Shown here one piece after another: positions 37,711 through 46,976 of a DNA stretch of 64,000 nucleotides. Location of the stretch: positions 62,001 to 126,000 of the forward strand of contig DAINRQ010000001.1 of the NCBI GenBank assembly GCA_036741775.1. The letters run 5' to 3'. Each line of letters opens with the position of its first letter. The stretch's first letter is position 1. Source of the stretch: JAJKIV01 sp036741775 (GTDB taxonomy: Bacteria; Gemmatimonadota; Gemmatimonadetes; Gemmatimonadales; Gemmatimonadaceae). The notes beneath the pieces were generated by a model. It worked only from the letters and a program-made list of their open reading frames with translations. It was not told the DNA's origin and did no database searches. Made by a program: the position numbers and the translations under genes.

Positions 37711-39330
37711 ATGTCACCAAGTAGATCCTGCCTCCTCGTCGCCGCGCTCGTCGCGGTCGTCCCGGCTGCGATTGGCGCACAGCACGCCAATCACCCGGCG
37801 CCAGCCGCGCGCACCGATTCATCAGCGCACATGCGCCTCTACCGTGAGGCACTCGGGCCGTTCACGCGGCGGGTAACGACCAGCTCGCCCACCGCGCAGG
37901 CGTACGTTGACCAGGGCTTCCAGCTCCAGTACGCCTTCACCCCGAACAACTCGGTGCGCTCCTTTCGCGAGGCGCAGCGCCACGACTCCACCTGCGCGAT
38001 GTGCTGGTGGGGCGAGGCCTGGTCGCTCGGCGCATACCTCAACGAGCCCATGGACTCCGCCGACGCGCCCGTCGCCGTCGCCGCGATCGAAAAAGCGCGC
38101 CGCCTCGCTGCGATACGCGCGACGCCGGTGGAACGCGCGCTGATCGATGCCATGGCAACGCGTTACGCGCGCGTACAGGATCGCGCGACGCGACTCCGCC
38201 TCGACTCGGCGTACGCGAACGCAATGGCGCGTGTGTACTCCGCACATCCCGAGGACCCCGACGTGGGCACGCTCTACGCCGAGGCGCTCATGCTGCTCGA
38301 GCCGCGGCGTGGGAACTGGGACATCGCCAAGCCATCGATCCAGCGGATCCACGAAGTGCTGGAGGGGGTGCTCGCGCGCGACCTCGCGCACCCGGGCGCG
38401 TGTCACCTCTACGTGCACGGAACCGAATCCACGACGCGTCCCGAGAAGGCGGAGAAATGTGCAGAGTTGCTCGGGCAATCGATCCCGGGCGCGAGCCACA
38501 TCAACCACATGCCGTCGCACACCTTCAATAGAATAGGACGGTGGGGCGACGCGGTGCGAGCCAACATTGAAGCGTGGCACTCCGACCTGCGTGCCGCGAC
38601 CGGCCAGGGGTTCGCGATCTATCCGACGCACAACCTGCACATGCTGCTCTTCGCGGCGTCGATGGACGGGCAAGGCGCGATCGCCATCCAGGCGGGGAAG
38701 GACTTCGGGAAGCTCGTCCCCGGTGGCGCGTTCTATCACGCGCTCACGCTTGTGCGCTTCGGCCGCTTCGACGAGGTGTTGGAGCTCGATCGGGCGCCGG
38801 AGAATCCGATCTTCCGCGGTCTCTGGGAGTTCTCACGCGGCTACGCGCACTTGCGTCAGGGGCACGCTGACAGCGCCGCGGTCTATCTCGCGCGCGTGGA
38901 GTCGGCGGCGCAATCGCTGCCCGACTCGGTCCAGTACCGCGGGCATCCGGGCTCGGACCTCCTGAGCGTGGTCGGAGGCATCCTGCGCGGCGAAGTCCTG
39001 CGCCACGAGAAGAAGCTCGCCGAGGCGATCCCGGTGCTCGAGCGTGCTGTGGCGATCGAGGACAGCCTTCGCTACGACGAGCCCGAGCCGCTCAACTTCT
39101 CGGCGCGGCACTGGTTAGGCGCAGCGCTGCTGGAGGGCGGGCACCACGCGGACGCCGAGCGGGTGTACCGGGCGTCGCTGGAGGACCATCCGCGCAACGG
39201 GTGGAGCCTGTTCGGACTGGAGCAGGCACTTCGGGCGCAGGGGAAGACGGTTGATGCCGATCGAGCGCGTGAGGAGTTCGAGCAGGCGTGGGTGCGCTCG
39301 GATACCTGGATCACGAGCTCGCGCTTCTAA
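37711..39330 (+). CDS. Exported TPR protein
   Basis: A 539-residue protein with a signal peptide (ATG at 37711, SCLLVAALVAVVPAAIGAQ). It belongs to a recognisable group of secreted TPR proteins with LQYAFTPNNSVRSFREAQRHDSTCAMCWWGEAWSLG near the start of the mature protein, followed by repeated helical pairs and a histidine-rich middle (LAHPGACHLYVHGTEST, ASHINHMPSHTFNRIGRWGDA) that could bind metal. The C-terminal half carries several more TPR units. Function unknown. The start codon lies nine bases after inverted-repeat copy A, so no ribosome site is visible and initiation may depend on the hairpin. Copy B begins six bases after the stop codon. Confidence 0.8.
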   Translation: MSPSRSCLLVAALVAVVPAAIGAQHANHPAPAARTDSSAHMRLYREALGPFTRRVTTSSPTAQAYVDQGFQLQYAFTPNNSVRSFREAQRHDSTCAMCWWGEAWSLGAYLNEPMDSADAPVAVAAIEKARRLAAIRATPVERALIDAMATRYARVQDRATRLRLDSAYANAMARVYSAHPEDPDVGTLYAEALMLLEPRRGNWDIAKPSIQRIHEVLEGVLARDLAHPGACHLYVHGTESTTRPEKAEKCAELLGQSIPGASHINHMPSHTFNRIGRWGDAVRANIEAWHSDLRAATGQGFAIYPTHNLHMLLFAASMDGQGAIAIQAGKDFGKLVPGGAFYHALTLVRFGRFDEVLELDRAPENPIFRGLWEFSRGYAHLRQGHADSAAVYLARVESAAQSLPDSVQYRGHPGSDLLSVVGGILRGEVLRHEKKLAEAIPVLERAVAIEDSLRYDEPEPLNFSARHWLGAALLEGGHHADAERVYRASLEDHPRNGWSLFGLEQALRAQGKTVDADRAREEFEQAWVRSDTWITSSRF

Positions 39331-39335
39331 CCTGA

Positions 39336-39412
39336 AATCGGGGTCAGATTCACAAATCATCGTTCCGTTGCGGGCCGCAACGGAACGATGATTTGTGAAT
39401 CTGACCCCGATT
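39336..39412. repeat. Long inverted-repeat element, copy B
   Basis: A 77-base perfect palindrome with a single central base (39374) and 38-base arms starting AATCGGGGTCAGATTC. It lies between converging genes and overlaps the stop codon of the M20 peptidase gene (39411-39413) by two bases. Confidence 0.95.
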
Positions 39413-40745
39413 ATTGAACTACCTTGCCGCCAGCCATGTAGTCGAGGGTGAGCTGCGTGAGCGCGCGGACGCCGACCGGCAACGCCTTCTCGTCCGCGAA
39501 GAAGAGCGGCGAGTGGTTCTTCGGCGCGGTCGCCGGGTTCGTGCCGTCGGGAGTGACCCCGAGGAAGAAGTACAGTCCGGGAATCTTCTGCTGGAAGTAA
39601 GAGAAATCCTCGGCACCAGTCACCGGGGCTAGCACCGCCGCCTTGCCATCGCGGGCGGCGCGGCGGAGGGTGGGGACCATGCGCGCCGTGAGCGCCGGAT
39701 CATTGTGCGTGACGGGATAGCTCTTGGTAATTGTCACGTCGGCGGTGGCGCCCGCGGACTCGGCGACCTTCTCGACCGTGCGTCTGATCCGCGCGTGGAT
39801 GTCGTTCTGGTGGAGCGTGTCGAGCGTGCGGATCGTGCCGACCATCACGACCGAATCCGGAATAATGTTGCCGCGCACACCACCCTGGATCATCCCGACC
39901 GTGACGATGGATGGCGCCGCCGTGATGTCCATCTGGCGGCTGGGGATGGTCTGGAGCGAGTTGATGATTTGTGCCGAGACGACGATGGGGTCCACACCGC
40001 CCCACGGCACGGCGCCGTGGGTCTGCTTGCCGCGCACCACGATGCGCAAGCCGTCCGCGGCGGCCATGATGCCGCCCTCGCGATACGTTAGGCGGCCGAC
40101 CGTATCGGGCCAGACGTGCAGCCCGAAGATGACGTCGGTGGCGGGATTCGTGAGAACGCCTTCCGCCACCATCATCCTCGCCCCACCGTCTTCGCCCTCC
40201 GGCGGGCCTTCCTCCGCCGGCTGGAAGATGAACTTCACGCTCCCGGTGAGCTCGCTCCGCATGCCCGCGAGCACTTCGGCCACACCCATGAGGATGGCAA
40301 CGTGATTGTCGTGTCCGCAGGCGTGCATGACGCCGACTTCCTGGCCGTTGTAGGTCGTTCGCACCTTCGATGCGAAGGGGAGGTCCACCTGCTCGGTGAC
40401 GGGGAGCGCATCCATGTCGGCGCGCAGGGCGACGACGGGACCTGGCTTGCCGCCGCGTAGCAGACCGACGACGCCGGTGTGCGCCACGCCGGTCTTGACC
40501 TCCATGCCTAACGATCGCAAGTGGTCGGCGACGATCTTCGCCGTTCGCACCTCGCGGTTACCGAGCTCGGGATTCTGATGGATGTCGCGGCGCCACGCCA
40601 CCACCTTCGACATGACCTGCTCGATGCGGCGGGCGGCGTTCTGTGTGACGGCCGCGGAGGCCGTCGAAGTCGCCGGCGTCTGAGCGAACGAGGAGGGCGC
40701 GGCGGCGATAATGAGTAGCGCGGTGTGACGGAGTACGGAAACCAT
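39411..40745 (-). CDS. M20-family metallo-amidohydrolase (exported)
   Basis: A 444-residue zinc amidohydrolase of the N-acyl-amino-acid/hippurate hydrolase type. A signal peptide (VLRHTALLIIAAAPSSFAQ) precedes the catalytic domain. Metal-ligand motifs are present: HACGHDNHVA, the preceding VVALRADMDALPV, QPAEEGPPEGEDGG and the late TGAEDFSYFQQKIPG. The dimerisation domain is inserted in the middle (RGKQTHGAVPWGGVDPI). It probably trims N-acyl amino acids or similar amides in the periplasm. Its stop codon overlaps inverted-repeat copy B and its ATG is 38 bases from copy C, so the gene is bracketed by two elements. Confidence 0.92.
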   Translation of the reverse strand: MVSVLRHTALLIIAAAPSSFAQTPATSTASAAVTQNAARRIEQVMSKVVAWRRDIHQNPELGNREVRTAKIVADHLRSLGMEVKTGVAHTGVVGLLRGGKPGPVVALRADMDALPVTEQVDLPFASKVRTTYNGQEVGVMHACGHDNHVAILMGVAEVLAGMRSELTGSVKFIFQPAEEGPPEGEDGGARMMVAEGVLTNPATDVIFGLHVWPDTVGRLTYREGGIMAAADGLRIVVRGKQTHGAVPWGGVDPIVVSAQIINSLQTIPSRQMDITAAPSIVTVGMIQGGVRGNIIPDSVVMVGTIRTLDTLHQNDIHARIRRTVEKVAESAGATADVTITKSYPVTHNDPALTARMVPTLRRAARDGKAAVLAPVTGAEDFSYFQQKIPGLYFFLGVTPDGTNPATAPKNHSPLFFADEKALPVGVRALTQLTLDYMAGGKVVQ

Positions 40746-40783
40746 AGGCCCTGGCTGACGGTGTGAGCTCCCAACTTACGAGC

Positions 40784-40859
40784 AATCGGGGTCAGAGTCG
40801 AATATCAGCGTTCCGTTGCCGCGGCAACGGAACGCTGATATTCGACTCTGACCCCGATT
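40784..40859. repeat. Long inverted-repeat element, copy C
   Basis: A 76-base perfect palindrome without any unpaired base (centre between 40821 and 40822), outer motif AATCGGGGTCAGAGTC. It lies between two minus-strand genes, seven bases after the stop at 40867 and 38 bases before the ATG at 40745. Confidence 0.95.
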
Positions 40860-40866
40860 CCGAGAT

Positions 40867-42048
40867 CTACCTCGGCTGGAAGGGAACGCGCACCACCGCT
40901 GCGCTCACGCCGGTCGACCCCGTGTCGCCCGGAGCGACGTCGAACAGCTTCTTCAGGTTGTTGCCCGCCAGGTCTTCCAGCTCGGTATCCACGTGCACCG
41001 CGTGCGGCATGCGTTTCCACGCGACCCGCGGCGCGAACGCCCACCGCGTCTCGCGCTCGCTCACCCCAATGGCTCCGTGGATGAGAGCGCCCGAGGAATC
41101 CCGTACGGTGAGCAGGCGCGCAAGCAGGGCATGGTCCAGCGGCTCGGGGAAAGTCAGCACCAGCGAGTCGTTCGTTCCCGCCCGAGGTGCCGTCACTCGC
41201 CAATCGGTGCTCCGGACAAGCGAGCGATCCTGCGCTCCGACACGAAACTCCTTGACATGACTCCGCACGAGCGGGCGGCCCTCCGCGTCGCGCCACGTAC
41301 TGTCGATCACCAGTCGGTATCGCTTCCCGGCCCGCAGCGGGAGGCCCAGCTCCTCGTGCGGCTTGAGATCGCGTTTGATGCGTCCCGGATCGAACAGGAT
41401 GGTGAGCCGTGTGTGGTCAGGGTCCCATAGCTCCACCGCATCGCCCGCAGTAAAGAAGGGATCGTCCACCAGCGAGCCGTTCTCGCCGTACAGCTTCACG
41501 AACTCGTAGCTGCGTCCACTGGTCATGGGGGCCGAGAACTCGACGTACATCCGGAGAAGGTTCATCGGGACGACGTCGGCCGTCGGATAGATGACGCGCA
41601 CGACGGTGGAAGGCACGCCGGCGGGGACGTCGTGCCGCCAGGTGGTTGTCGTGAGGCGAGCCAACACTGCCGGCGGCTCTCGACCGATGTGCCGATAGAG
41701 CGCGGATCCATCGAAGCGCGCCGCGTACGTGACGCCGGCGGCTGGCGAAAAGCGCGGGCGAAAGCGCAACGTGTCGGCGGATACCGCATAGGTGCCTAAC
41801 AACGGAAGCGCTGCGCTGTCACCGGACGCTGCGTTGGTCACGCGAACCGAGAGGATCCGCTGCCAATCTTCCGCCGACGGGCGAGCCGACTCGAGCTCGG
41901 CGAGCGTCTCGCGGTTCAGCGGATAGACCCTCACTTCACCGAGCCGGGACGCGTGCGTGCTGTCGAAGGCCACGGTCACGGGGCCGCGCGCGGCCGCGTC
42001 GCCGCGCGGGGCGCACGATGCCACAATGGCGAACGTGTACACGGTCAT
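40867..42048 (-). CDS. Ig-like domain lipoprotein
   Basis: About 393 residues. A short lipoprotein signal (TVYTFAIVASC) precedes at least two Ig-like (BIG_5-type) beta domains: VRVTNAASGDSAALPLLGTYAVSADTLRFRPRFSP, then LLRMYVEFSAPMTSGRSYEFVKLYG, and a last segment DSLVLTFPEPLDHALLARLLTVRDSSG. The ATG at 42048 lies inside the inverted repeat 42044-42134; a GTG at 42042 would give nearly the same protein, so the element may supply the start codon. It follows the beta-propeller gene on the same strand with only the repeat between them. Function unknown; the pair probably forms an envelope complex. Confidence 0.65.
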   Translation of the reverse strand: MTVYTFAIVASCAPRGDAAARGPVTVAFDSTHASRLGEVRVYPLNRETLAELESARPSAEDWQRILSVRVTNAASGDSAALPLLGTYAVSADTLRFRPRFSPAAGVTYAARFDGSALYRHIGREPPAVLARLTTTTWRHDVPAGVPSTVVRVIYPTADVVPMNLLRMYVEFSAPMTSGRSYEFVKLYGENGSLVDDPFFTAGDAVELWDPDHTRLTILFDPGRIKRDLKPHEELGLPLRAGKRYRLVIDSTWRDAEGRPLVRSHVKEFRVGAQDRSLVRSTDWRVTAPRAGTNDSLVLTFPEPLDHALLARLLTVRDSSGALIHGAIGVSERETRWAFAPRVAWKRMPHAVHVDTELEDLAGNNLKKLFDVAPGDTGSTGVSAAVVRVPFQPR

Positions 42049-42134
42049 CCCGACCGCAGCGAGGGATCCTCGGCGTCCCGGTCGAGAGGCCCTCTGTCCG
42101 GACACGAAGGATTCCTCGCTGCGCTCGGAATGAC
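42044..42134. repeat. Inverted-repeat element of the TCATTCCGAGCG family, copy 1
   Basis: On the plus strand the left end is GTCATCCCGACCGCAGCGAG (from 42044) and the right end (42110-42135) is complementary to it with three mismatches over 26 bases. About 40 bases separate the arms. It begins directly after the stop codon of the beta-propeller gene. The same core recurs at 54335-54463. Confidence 0.75.
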
Positions 42135-43235
42135 TCAGAGTGCCGACTTCGCGATCGACTTGAGGTCCAGCCCGTTGGCGCCGCGCTGGACGACCACGAC
42201 GTGGTTCGCGTCGAGCTCCGCCATCTGCGTAATGCCCGATGGTTGATCCAGAGTCGCGCGCGCGATGCCTGCGACCTCCGGCACCGTGAGCGCGGGGCCC
42301 GCGGCGACATCGCTCGCGTCGATACGCATGAGCGGACGCCGGTTGTTCACGACCATGATGACGTCCTTGCCGTCCTTCTTGAACGGAACGAGGTCCGTTG
42401 GCGTATTCCCCGCGCCGAGCTCCGCAACCGTGCGTCCGACGACGTGCTTGCCCGGCACGAGCGACGCGACATCGAAGGCGACGATCGGCGTGCAGGTGTA
42501 CCCCGCGACGACGAACTTCTTGCCACCGATCTCCTGGATCGTGAACGACGTCACCGGCGAGCGCGTCTCGCTCGCCCGGTGCGAAACGTGATAGATCTCG
42601 AGGGTCGTCGTCTCCATCGCCTTCCCGAACGGGAACGAGACCCGTCGGAACGACGACGCGAACTCTTCGTTGGAGAGCCCGGCCACCCACACCTGCCCGT
42701 CGGCGTACGCGATGTCCGTGATGGTGGACGTCCGGGGGTTGCGGCGCGCGCTCGGGTTGTCAGCCGGCGCGTTCGTGATCGCGGCCGTCGAGAATTTCAC
42801 GTTCGTGAGCGGCACTTCCTCCATGGGACGCTGGGCGTTGCGCGTGACGCGCAGCAACACCGGCATCGCGCTCGCGCCCGATCCGCGAGTCACGGTGAGG
42901 TAGACGTTCTTCGAGCTGGGATGGACGGCGAGGTCGTTGATCTGGACGTCCGCGGGCGTGGCACCGAGGACCTGCGCGACCTTCGCGTCGAGTCCGTCGA
43001 GGTTGATGACGCCGGTGCCGCGCGATTCGTCGGCGATCTCGACGGCGAGGATCTGGGCGCCGGCGTTGTCGCCAATGAAGAGCACGTTACCGGGCCCGAA
43101 GGCCATGTGGCCGAGCGACTTCACGGCGGGATTGCCGACGATCATGCCGGAGGGCTCGGGCCGGATCCAGGCGAGGCTGGCCGCCACACCGGCGGCGACA
43201 ACGAGTCCCAATGAGATACGGATGCCGCGACTCAT
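42135..43235 (-). CDS. Exported beta-propeller-like protein
   Basis: A 366-residue protein with a hydrophobic N-terminus (ISLGLVVAAGVAASLAWI), possibly an uncleaved anchor, and GGAG before the ATG. The mature part has repeated strand motifs such as HMAFGPGNVLFIGDN, INDLAVHPSSKNVYLTVTRG, ITDIAYADGQVWVAGLSN, EIGGKKFVVAGYTCTPIVAF and TPTDLVPFKKDGKDVIMVVNN, consistent with a six- or seven-bladed propeller. No catalytic motif is seen. It is followed on the same strand by the Ig-like lipoprotein gene, with a repeat element filling the gap; the two are probably cotranscribed. Confidence 0.7.
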   Translation of the reverse strand: MSRGIRISLGLVVAAGVAASLAWIRPEPSGMIVGNPAVKSLGHMAFGPGNVLFIGDNAGAQILAVEIADESRGTGVINLDGLDAKVAQVLGATPADVQINDLAVHPSSKNVYLTVTRGSGASAMPVLLRVTRNAQRPMEEVPLTNVKFSTAAITNAPADNPSARRNPRTSTITDIAYADGQVWVAGLSNEEFASSFRRVSFPFGKAMETTTLEIYHVSHRASETRSPVTSFTIQEIGGKKFVVAGYTCTPIVAFDVASLVPGKHVVGRTVAELGAGNTPTDLVPFKKDGKDVIMVVNNRRPLMRIDASDVAAGPALTVPEVAGIARATLDQPSGITQMAELDANHVVVVQRGANGLDLKSIAKSAL

Positions 43236-43402
43236 GTGACGCTCCTGGTTTGCTGGAACGTCCAGAGGTTAGCGCCATTCTCCGCAGGCATCAACGGAGC
43301 CATGGAAAACTCGGGGTCAGGGCGCTCGAGGCGGGCAGTGTCTGGCCGGACGACAGTCTTGCGCATGTAGTGGGTCCACTCTCACGAAGACGCCGAGGAC
43401 CC

Positions 43403-44671
43403 ATGCGCCGCGACCTCCGCCCCCGCCCCCGCCCCCTCGCTCTTGCTGCACGGACCGTTGCACGACTTGGAGTGACCCTCTCCATCGCGAGTGGCGTTGC
43501 CGCCTGCGGCGATCGCGCCAGCCCCGTATCGCCAACGCCGTTACGTCCGGCGTTCGACGTGAGTGCTCTCGCCGTCAACTCCACCATGGGGGCTGCTCCG
43601 CGGGACCTCGGCGCCATCAACGTCCCAGGTTCGGCCAATCAGGTCTGTAACGCCACGCCCGTTCGTGGCCCAGGTGAGCCGACCGGTGGCTCGGCTGCGA
43701 CCTGGTTGGGCGAGAAGATCAACAAGCCGGCACATACCTTCGTCGCTGGCGGCTTTCAGCTCACGGTGAGTGCCGACCAGCGGTCGCTGAGTTGGACCAG
43801 CGTGGCGGGCGGCACCTATGCGGGGACGTCGAACGTCATGACGGCGATCCTCGTGAAAGCCGGGAACAACAGCTCGGTCTACTACTACAATCCGTCGTTC
43901 ACGACCGATGGGGATGGTGTGCCGCCGAACTCCGGCTCGGTTACCACTAACCCGAACGATCAAGTCATTCGCGCCGACGCCAACCTCGGCGGCGCGCAAC
44001 AGGCCATCGGACACATCGTGATCTGCTACGTCGAGCGGCTCTTCAACCCGACGATCTCGCTCGAAATGCGCGGCTCGCCGGATTTCGGACTCGTCGGCGA
44101 CGTCATCGATTACTCGATCACCATCACCAACACGAGCCCCGCTGGCACGCCCGACCTCGCGTGCGAGTACACCTCCCCGTTCGGAAACAAGGACACGTTT
44201 ACCTTCGGGCCTGGGGATATGGCGGCGTATGTCGCCGGGCAGGAGATCCAATCGACAGATTCAGACCCGCTCGTGGCTACGGTCTCGGTGACGTGCACGA
44301 TGCCGGGTGATCCGACGCCGATCACCGCGACCGCGTCCCACGGCGCGGACATCGTCACGATCGATTTCGACTTCGAGATGACGGGCCCCGCGACCATCGC
44401 CGTCGGTGGGACAGCGGAGTACACGTTCACCGTCAAGAACGTGAGCCCCAGCGACACGCCGCCCGTGCCGTGCCGCCTTCGGGACGATCTCACCGGGCTC
44501 AACAAGACCTTCACCATTGCCTCGGGTGACGAGGTCGTCGAGCAGGGTAGTTACGTGGTTCAGGCGACGGACCCGAATCCGCTCCTCAACGACGGGCGCT
44601 TGAGCTGCAGCTTCTCCGGGCTGGTCGGGAAGGAGATCAACAGGACAGTCTCGACGGCGATCGTTCAGTAG
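43403..44671 (+). CDS. Lipoprotein with DUF11-like repeats
   Basis: A 422-residue protein. The ATG at 43403 follows GAGG; after a long basic region (RRDLRPRPRPLALAARTVA) comes a hydrophobic segment with lipobox AAC. The N-terminal mature domain (VCNATPVRGPGE ... SWTSVAGGTYAGTSNVMTAILVKAGNNSSVYYYNP) is followed by two DUF11-like repeats, recognised by GDVIDYSITITNTSPAGTPDL and GGTAEYTFTVKNVSPSDTPPV, each with paired cysteines. A cell-surface structural role is likely but unproven. It converges on the penicillin acylase gene, with six bases between them. Confidence 0.75.
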   Translation: MRRDLRPRPRPLALAARTVARLGVTLSIASGVAACGDRASPVSPTPLRPAFDVSALAVNSTMGAAPRDLGAINVPGSANQVCNATPVRGPGEPTGGSAATWLGEKINKPAHTFVAGGFQLTVSADQRSLSWTSVAGGTYAGTSNVMTAILVKAGNNSSVYYYNPSFTTDGDGVPPNSGSVTTNPNDQVIRADANLGGAQQAIGHIVICYVERLFNPTISLEMRGSPDFGLVGDVIDYSITITNTSPAGTPDLACEYTSPFGNKDTFTFGPGDMAAYVAGQEIQSTDSDPLVATVSVTCTMPGDPTPITATASHGADIVTIDFDFEMTGPATIAVGGTAEYTFTVKNVSPSDTPPVPCRLRDDLTGLNKTFTIASGDEVVEQGSYVVQATDPNPLLNDGRLSCSFSGLVGKEINRTVSTAIVQ

Positions 44672-44677
44672 CAAACG

Positions 44678-46963
44678 TCACCGGCGCATCGGCTCGAGCA
44701 CCAGACGATGCGCCGCGACCTTCTCTACGGCCGCGCGGGAGTACGAGAGCGGGAAGTACTCCCCGCGGCCGTAGCTCTCCACGAGATTCCTGTAGAACGG
44801 GCTCTCCGGCTGTCCCGACTGGCCCGGTGTGTTCGTGGCGCGCGACGCGTCCAAGTCGTTCATGTCGATGATCTCGCGATACGTCGCGCCGACGGCCGCG
44901 ACGAACCCGGCTCCGCCATGCCGCTCCACCGGCGGAATGTCGTACGTCCGCGCGAGTGAGTGTGGCAGCTCGCTACGGTTGATGCGCCCCCACCGCCACT
45001 GCGCCGGGTCATCGCCCTGCGTCGCGCGTAGCGAGTCGAGCGCCACGGAAATCGCCGCTTCGAGTACGGCCTGCCGGCGGGCGGCTGGCGTCTCGGGGTT
45101 GCGCGCCTCATCGGTGATGCCGCGTGAGGCATAACGATAGACCGCCGCCGCCAAGCTCTCGCGACGGTGCTGTGCGTCCCACTCGGCGAGCGCGTTTCGC
45201 GCGCGTTCGACCTGCGGAGCGTTCGCCGTCCAGTCGCGGAAGAGCGGGATGTCGCGCGCTGCCGCCGCGTTATGCGCGTCGTGCTGCAGCGCCATCATGT
45301 CGGCCATCGTGAACTTCTTCCCGCTCGAGAGCACTTCGGCGACGCGGTCGTAGCGCCCCCGCTGAGGCGTGTTCTTGAAGAAGAGTGGCGGGTCGAAGCC
45401 GGGAGGGTGAATGTCGTGGTTCGCGGTCGCGATCCAGCCGCGCGACGGATTGAGCTCTCGCGGGAGGTCCGTGCGAAATCCGTCCCACTCGTACTCGCCC
45501 GTGCCCGGTACAGGAAGACGTCCATGCCAGTTCGGCCGTTTCGGCGACGCGGCCGACGCCTGCCACGCGATGTTTCCCTTCGTGTCGCCGCAGATCATGT
45601 TCTCCGTGGGCGCCAGGTAATAGCGCTGCGCGTCGAGGAACTCGCGGCAGTCGTCGAGCGCGTGATAGCGCAGCGCGCTCAGGTAGCCCGCGCTCCCGGG
45701 CTCGTACATCGTGGAGCGGATCGCGTACGCCTTATGCCTAACGGTGTCCTCGTAGAACACCGGACCATGTCGCGAGAACTTGTAGGTCACTGTCACCGGG
45801 GCGCCGCCCTTCACGGGGATCGTGTCCTGCTCGATGCGGAGCCGCTCCCACGCGCCCCGGAAACGCACCTCGTTGCGGTTCGCGGGATTCACGTCCTCCA
45901 CGTACACGTCGGACTGATCGGTACCGACGATCGTGAGCCCCCAGCCGATGCGCCCCGTGTGGCCGATCATCACGCCGGGGAGGACCGGTTCCGTCGCGCC
46001 GATCACGTCCCACCCCGGCGCGACGAGGTGCACGATGTAGCGGATCGACGGATTCGACACGCTACGGTGCGGATCGTTCGCGACGATGACGTGCCCGTTC
46101 GCGGTCATCTGGCCGCTCAGCGCCCAGTTGTTGCTGCCCGGCGAGTTCTCCTGCACGCCGCGGTTCTCGCTCGGCAACGCACTCGACAGGGAGCGGTAGC
46201 GCGGAAGGATCTCGGGTCGGACGGTTCCCGTGCGCATGCCCTGCAAGGCGGCCACGACGTCGGGGCCGATGATCGACAGGTCCGCGCCGTTAGGCACCAC
46301 GAGGTCGCGGTACGGCGATGGGCGCGCCGCCTTGTTTGCTGAATCCACACCGAGCCGCACGACCTCACGCGCGAGGCGCAGCTCGGCGCTCGCGTCGCCC
46401 ACCGGCATGGCCGTCTGCGTGCGCAGCAGAGCGATGTCCGCGGTCCACGCCTTCGGGCGAATCCCGGTAAGTCGGAACTCGACGGGAAGGCGATCGCCCG
46501 CCTGGGCGATGAACGCGTTCACGCCGGCGGCGAACGCGTCGAAGATTCGCTTGCCCTCGGGGTGATAGCTCGTCCACTCGCGGTCGTCGAACGGGCCGCG
46601 GTAGCGCAACAGGCGGACGAGCCGGTCGTGCCGCACGTACTCCGGGCCCATGATCTCGGCGAGTGTGCCCTCGTAGGTGCGCCGGTACATCTCCATCTGC
46701 CACAGCCGGTCCTGTGCCTGCACGAAGCCCTGGGCGAAGAAGAGGTCGTCGATGTTCTTCGCATAGATGTGCGGCACGCCCCACCGGTCGCGGACGACCT
46801 GGACGGTATCGCGGAGCCCGCGGAGCGAGACGCGCCCGTCGATCTGGGCCAGCGACGAGCGAGCGAGCGCGGCGAGGGTGGTCTCCTGGGCGTGCGTGAG
46901 CGCCGGGACGGCGGCGACGAGCGCAATGAGCACGGCGAGCGGAGCGACGGTGCGGCGGCGCAC
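44678..46963 (-). CDS. Penicillin acylase family Ntn-hydrolase (exported)
   Basis: A 761-residue precursor with signal peptide (VAPLAVLIALVAAVPALTHAQ). The alpha-chain motif VRDRWGVPHIYAKNIDDLFFAQGFVQAQDRLWQMEMYRR is diagnostic, and the beta-chain begins at the serine of SPGSNNWALSG (S-N-N-W, about residue 280), the autocatalytic N-terminal nucleophile. Later motifs are HVIVANDPH and GDTKGNIAWQ. Members hydrolyse beta-lactams, acyl-homoserine lactones or other N-acyl compounds; which one is acted on here cannot be told. The GTG start at 46963 is preceded by GGAGG, which abuts inverted-repeat copy D, so the leader mRNA would begin with a strong hairpin beside the ribosome site. Confidence 0.92.
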   Translation of the reverse strand: MRRRTVAPLAVLIALVAAVPALTHAQETTLAALARSSLAQIDGRVSLRGLRDTVQVVRDRWGVPHIYAKNIDDLFFAQGFVQAQDRLWQMEMYRRTYEGTLAEIMGPEYVRHDRLVRLLRYRGPFDDREWTSYHPEGKRIFDAFAAGVNAFIAQAGDRLPVEFRLTGIRPKAWTADIALLRTQTAMPVGDASAELRLAREVVRLGVDSANKAARPSPYRDLVVPNGADLSIIGPDVVAALQGMRTGTVRPEILPRYRSLSSALPSENRGVQENSPGSNNWALSGQMTANGHVIVANDPHRSVSNPSIRYIVHLVAPGWDVIGATEPVLPGVMIGHTGRIGWGLTIVGTDQSDVYVEDVNPANRNEVRFRGAWERLRIEQDTIPVKGGAPVTVTYKFSRHGPVFYEDTVRHKAYAIRSTMYEPGSAGYLSALRYHALDDCREFLDAQRYYLAPTENMICGDTKGNIAWQASAASPKRPNWHGRLPVPGTGEYEWDGFRTDLPRELNPSRGWIATANHDIHPPGFDPPLFFKNTPQRGRYDRVAEVLSSGKKFTMADMMALQHDAHNAAAARDIPLFRDWTANAPQVERARNALAEWDAQHRRESLAAAVYRYASRGITDEARNPETPAARRQAVLEAAISVALDSLRATQGDDPAQWRWGRINRSELPHSLARTYDIPPVERHGGAGFVAAVGATYREIIDMNDLDASRATNTPGQSGQPESPFYRNLVESYGRGEYFPLSYSRAAVEKVAAHRLVLEPMRR

Positions 46964-46976
46964 GGAGCCTCCAGGG

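Noticed and set aside
43311..43322. Isolated TCGGGGTCAGGG resembling one end of the long inverted repeats
   Set aside because: No complementary arm is found within 150 bases, so it may be chance or a decayed half; not counted as a fifth copy.
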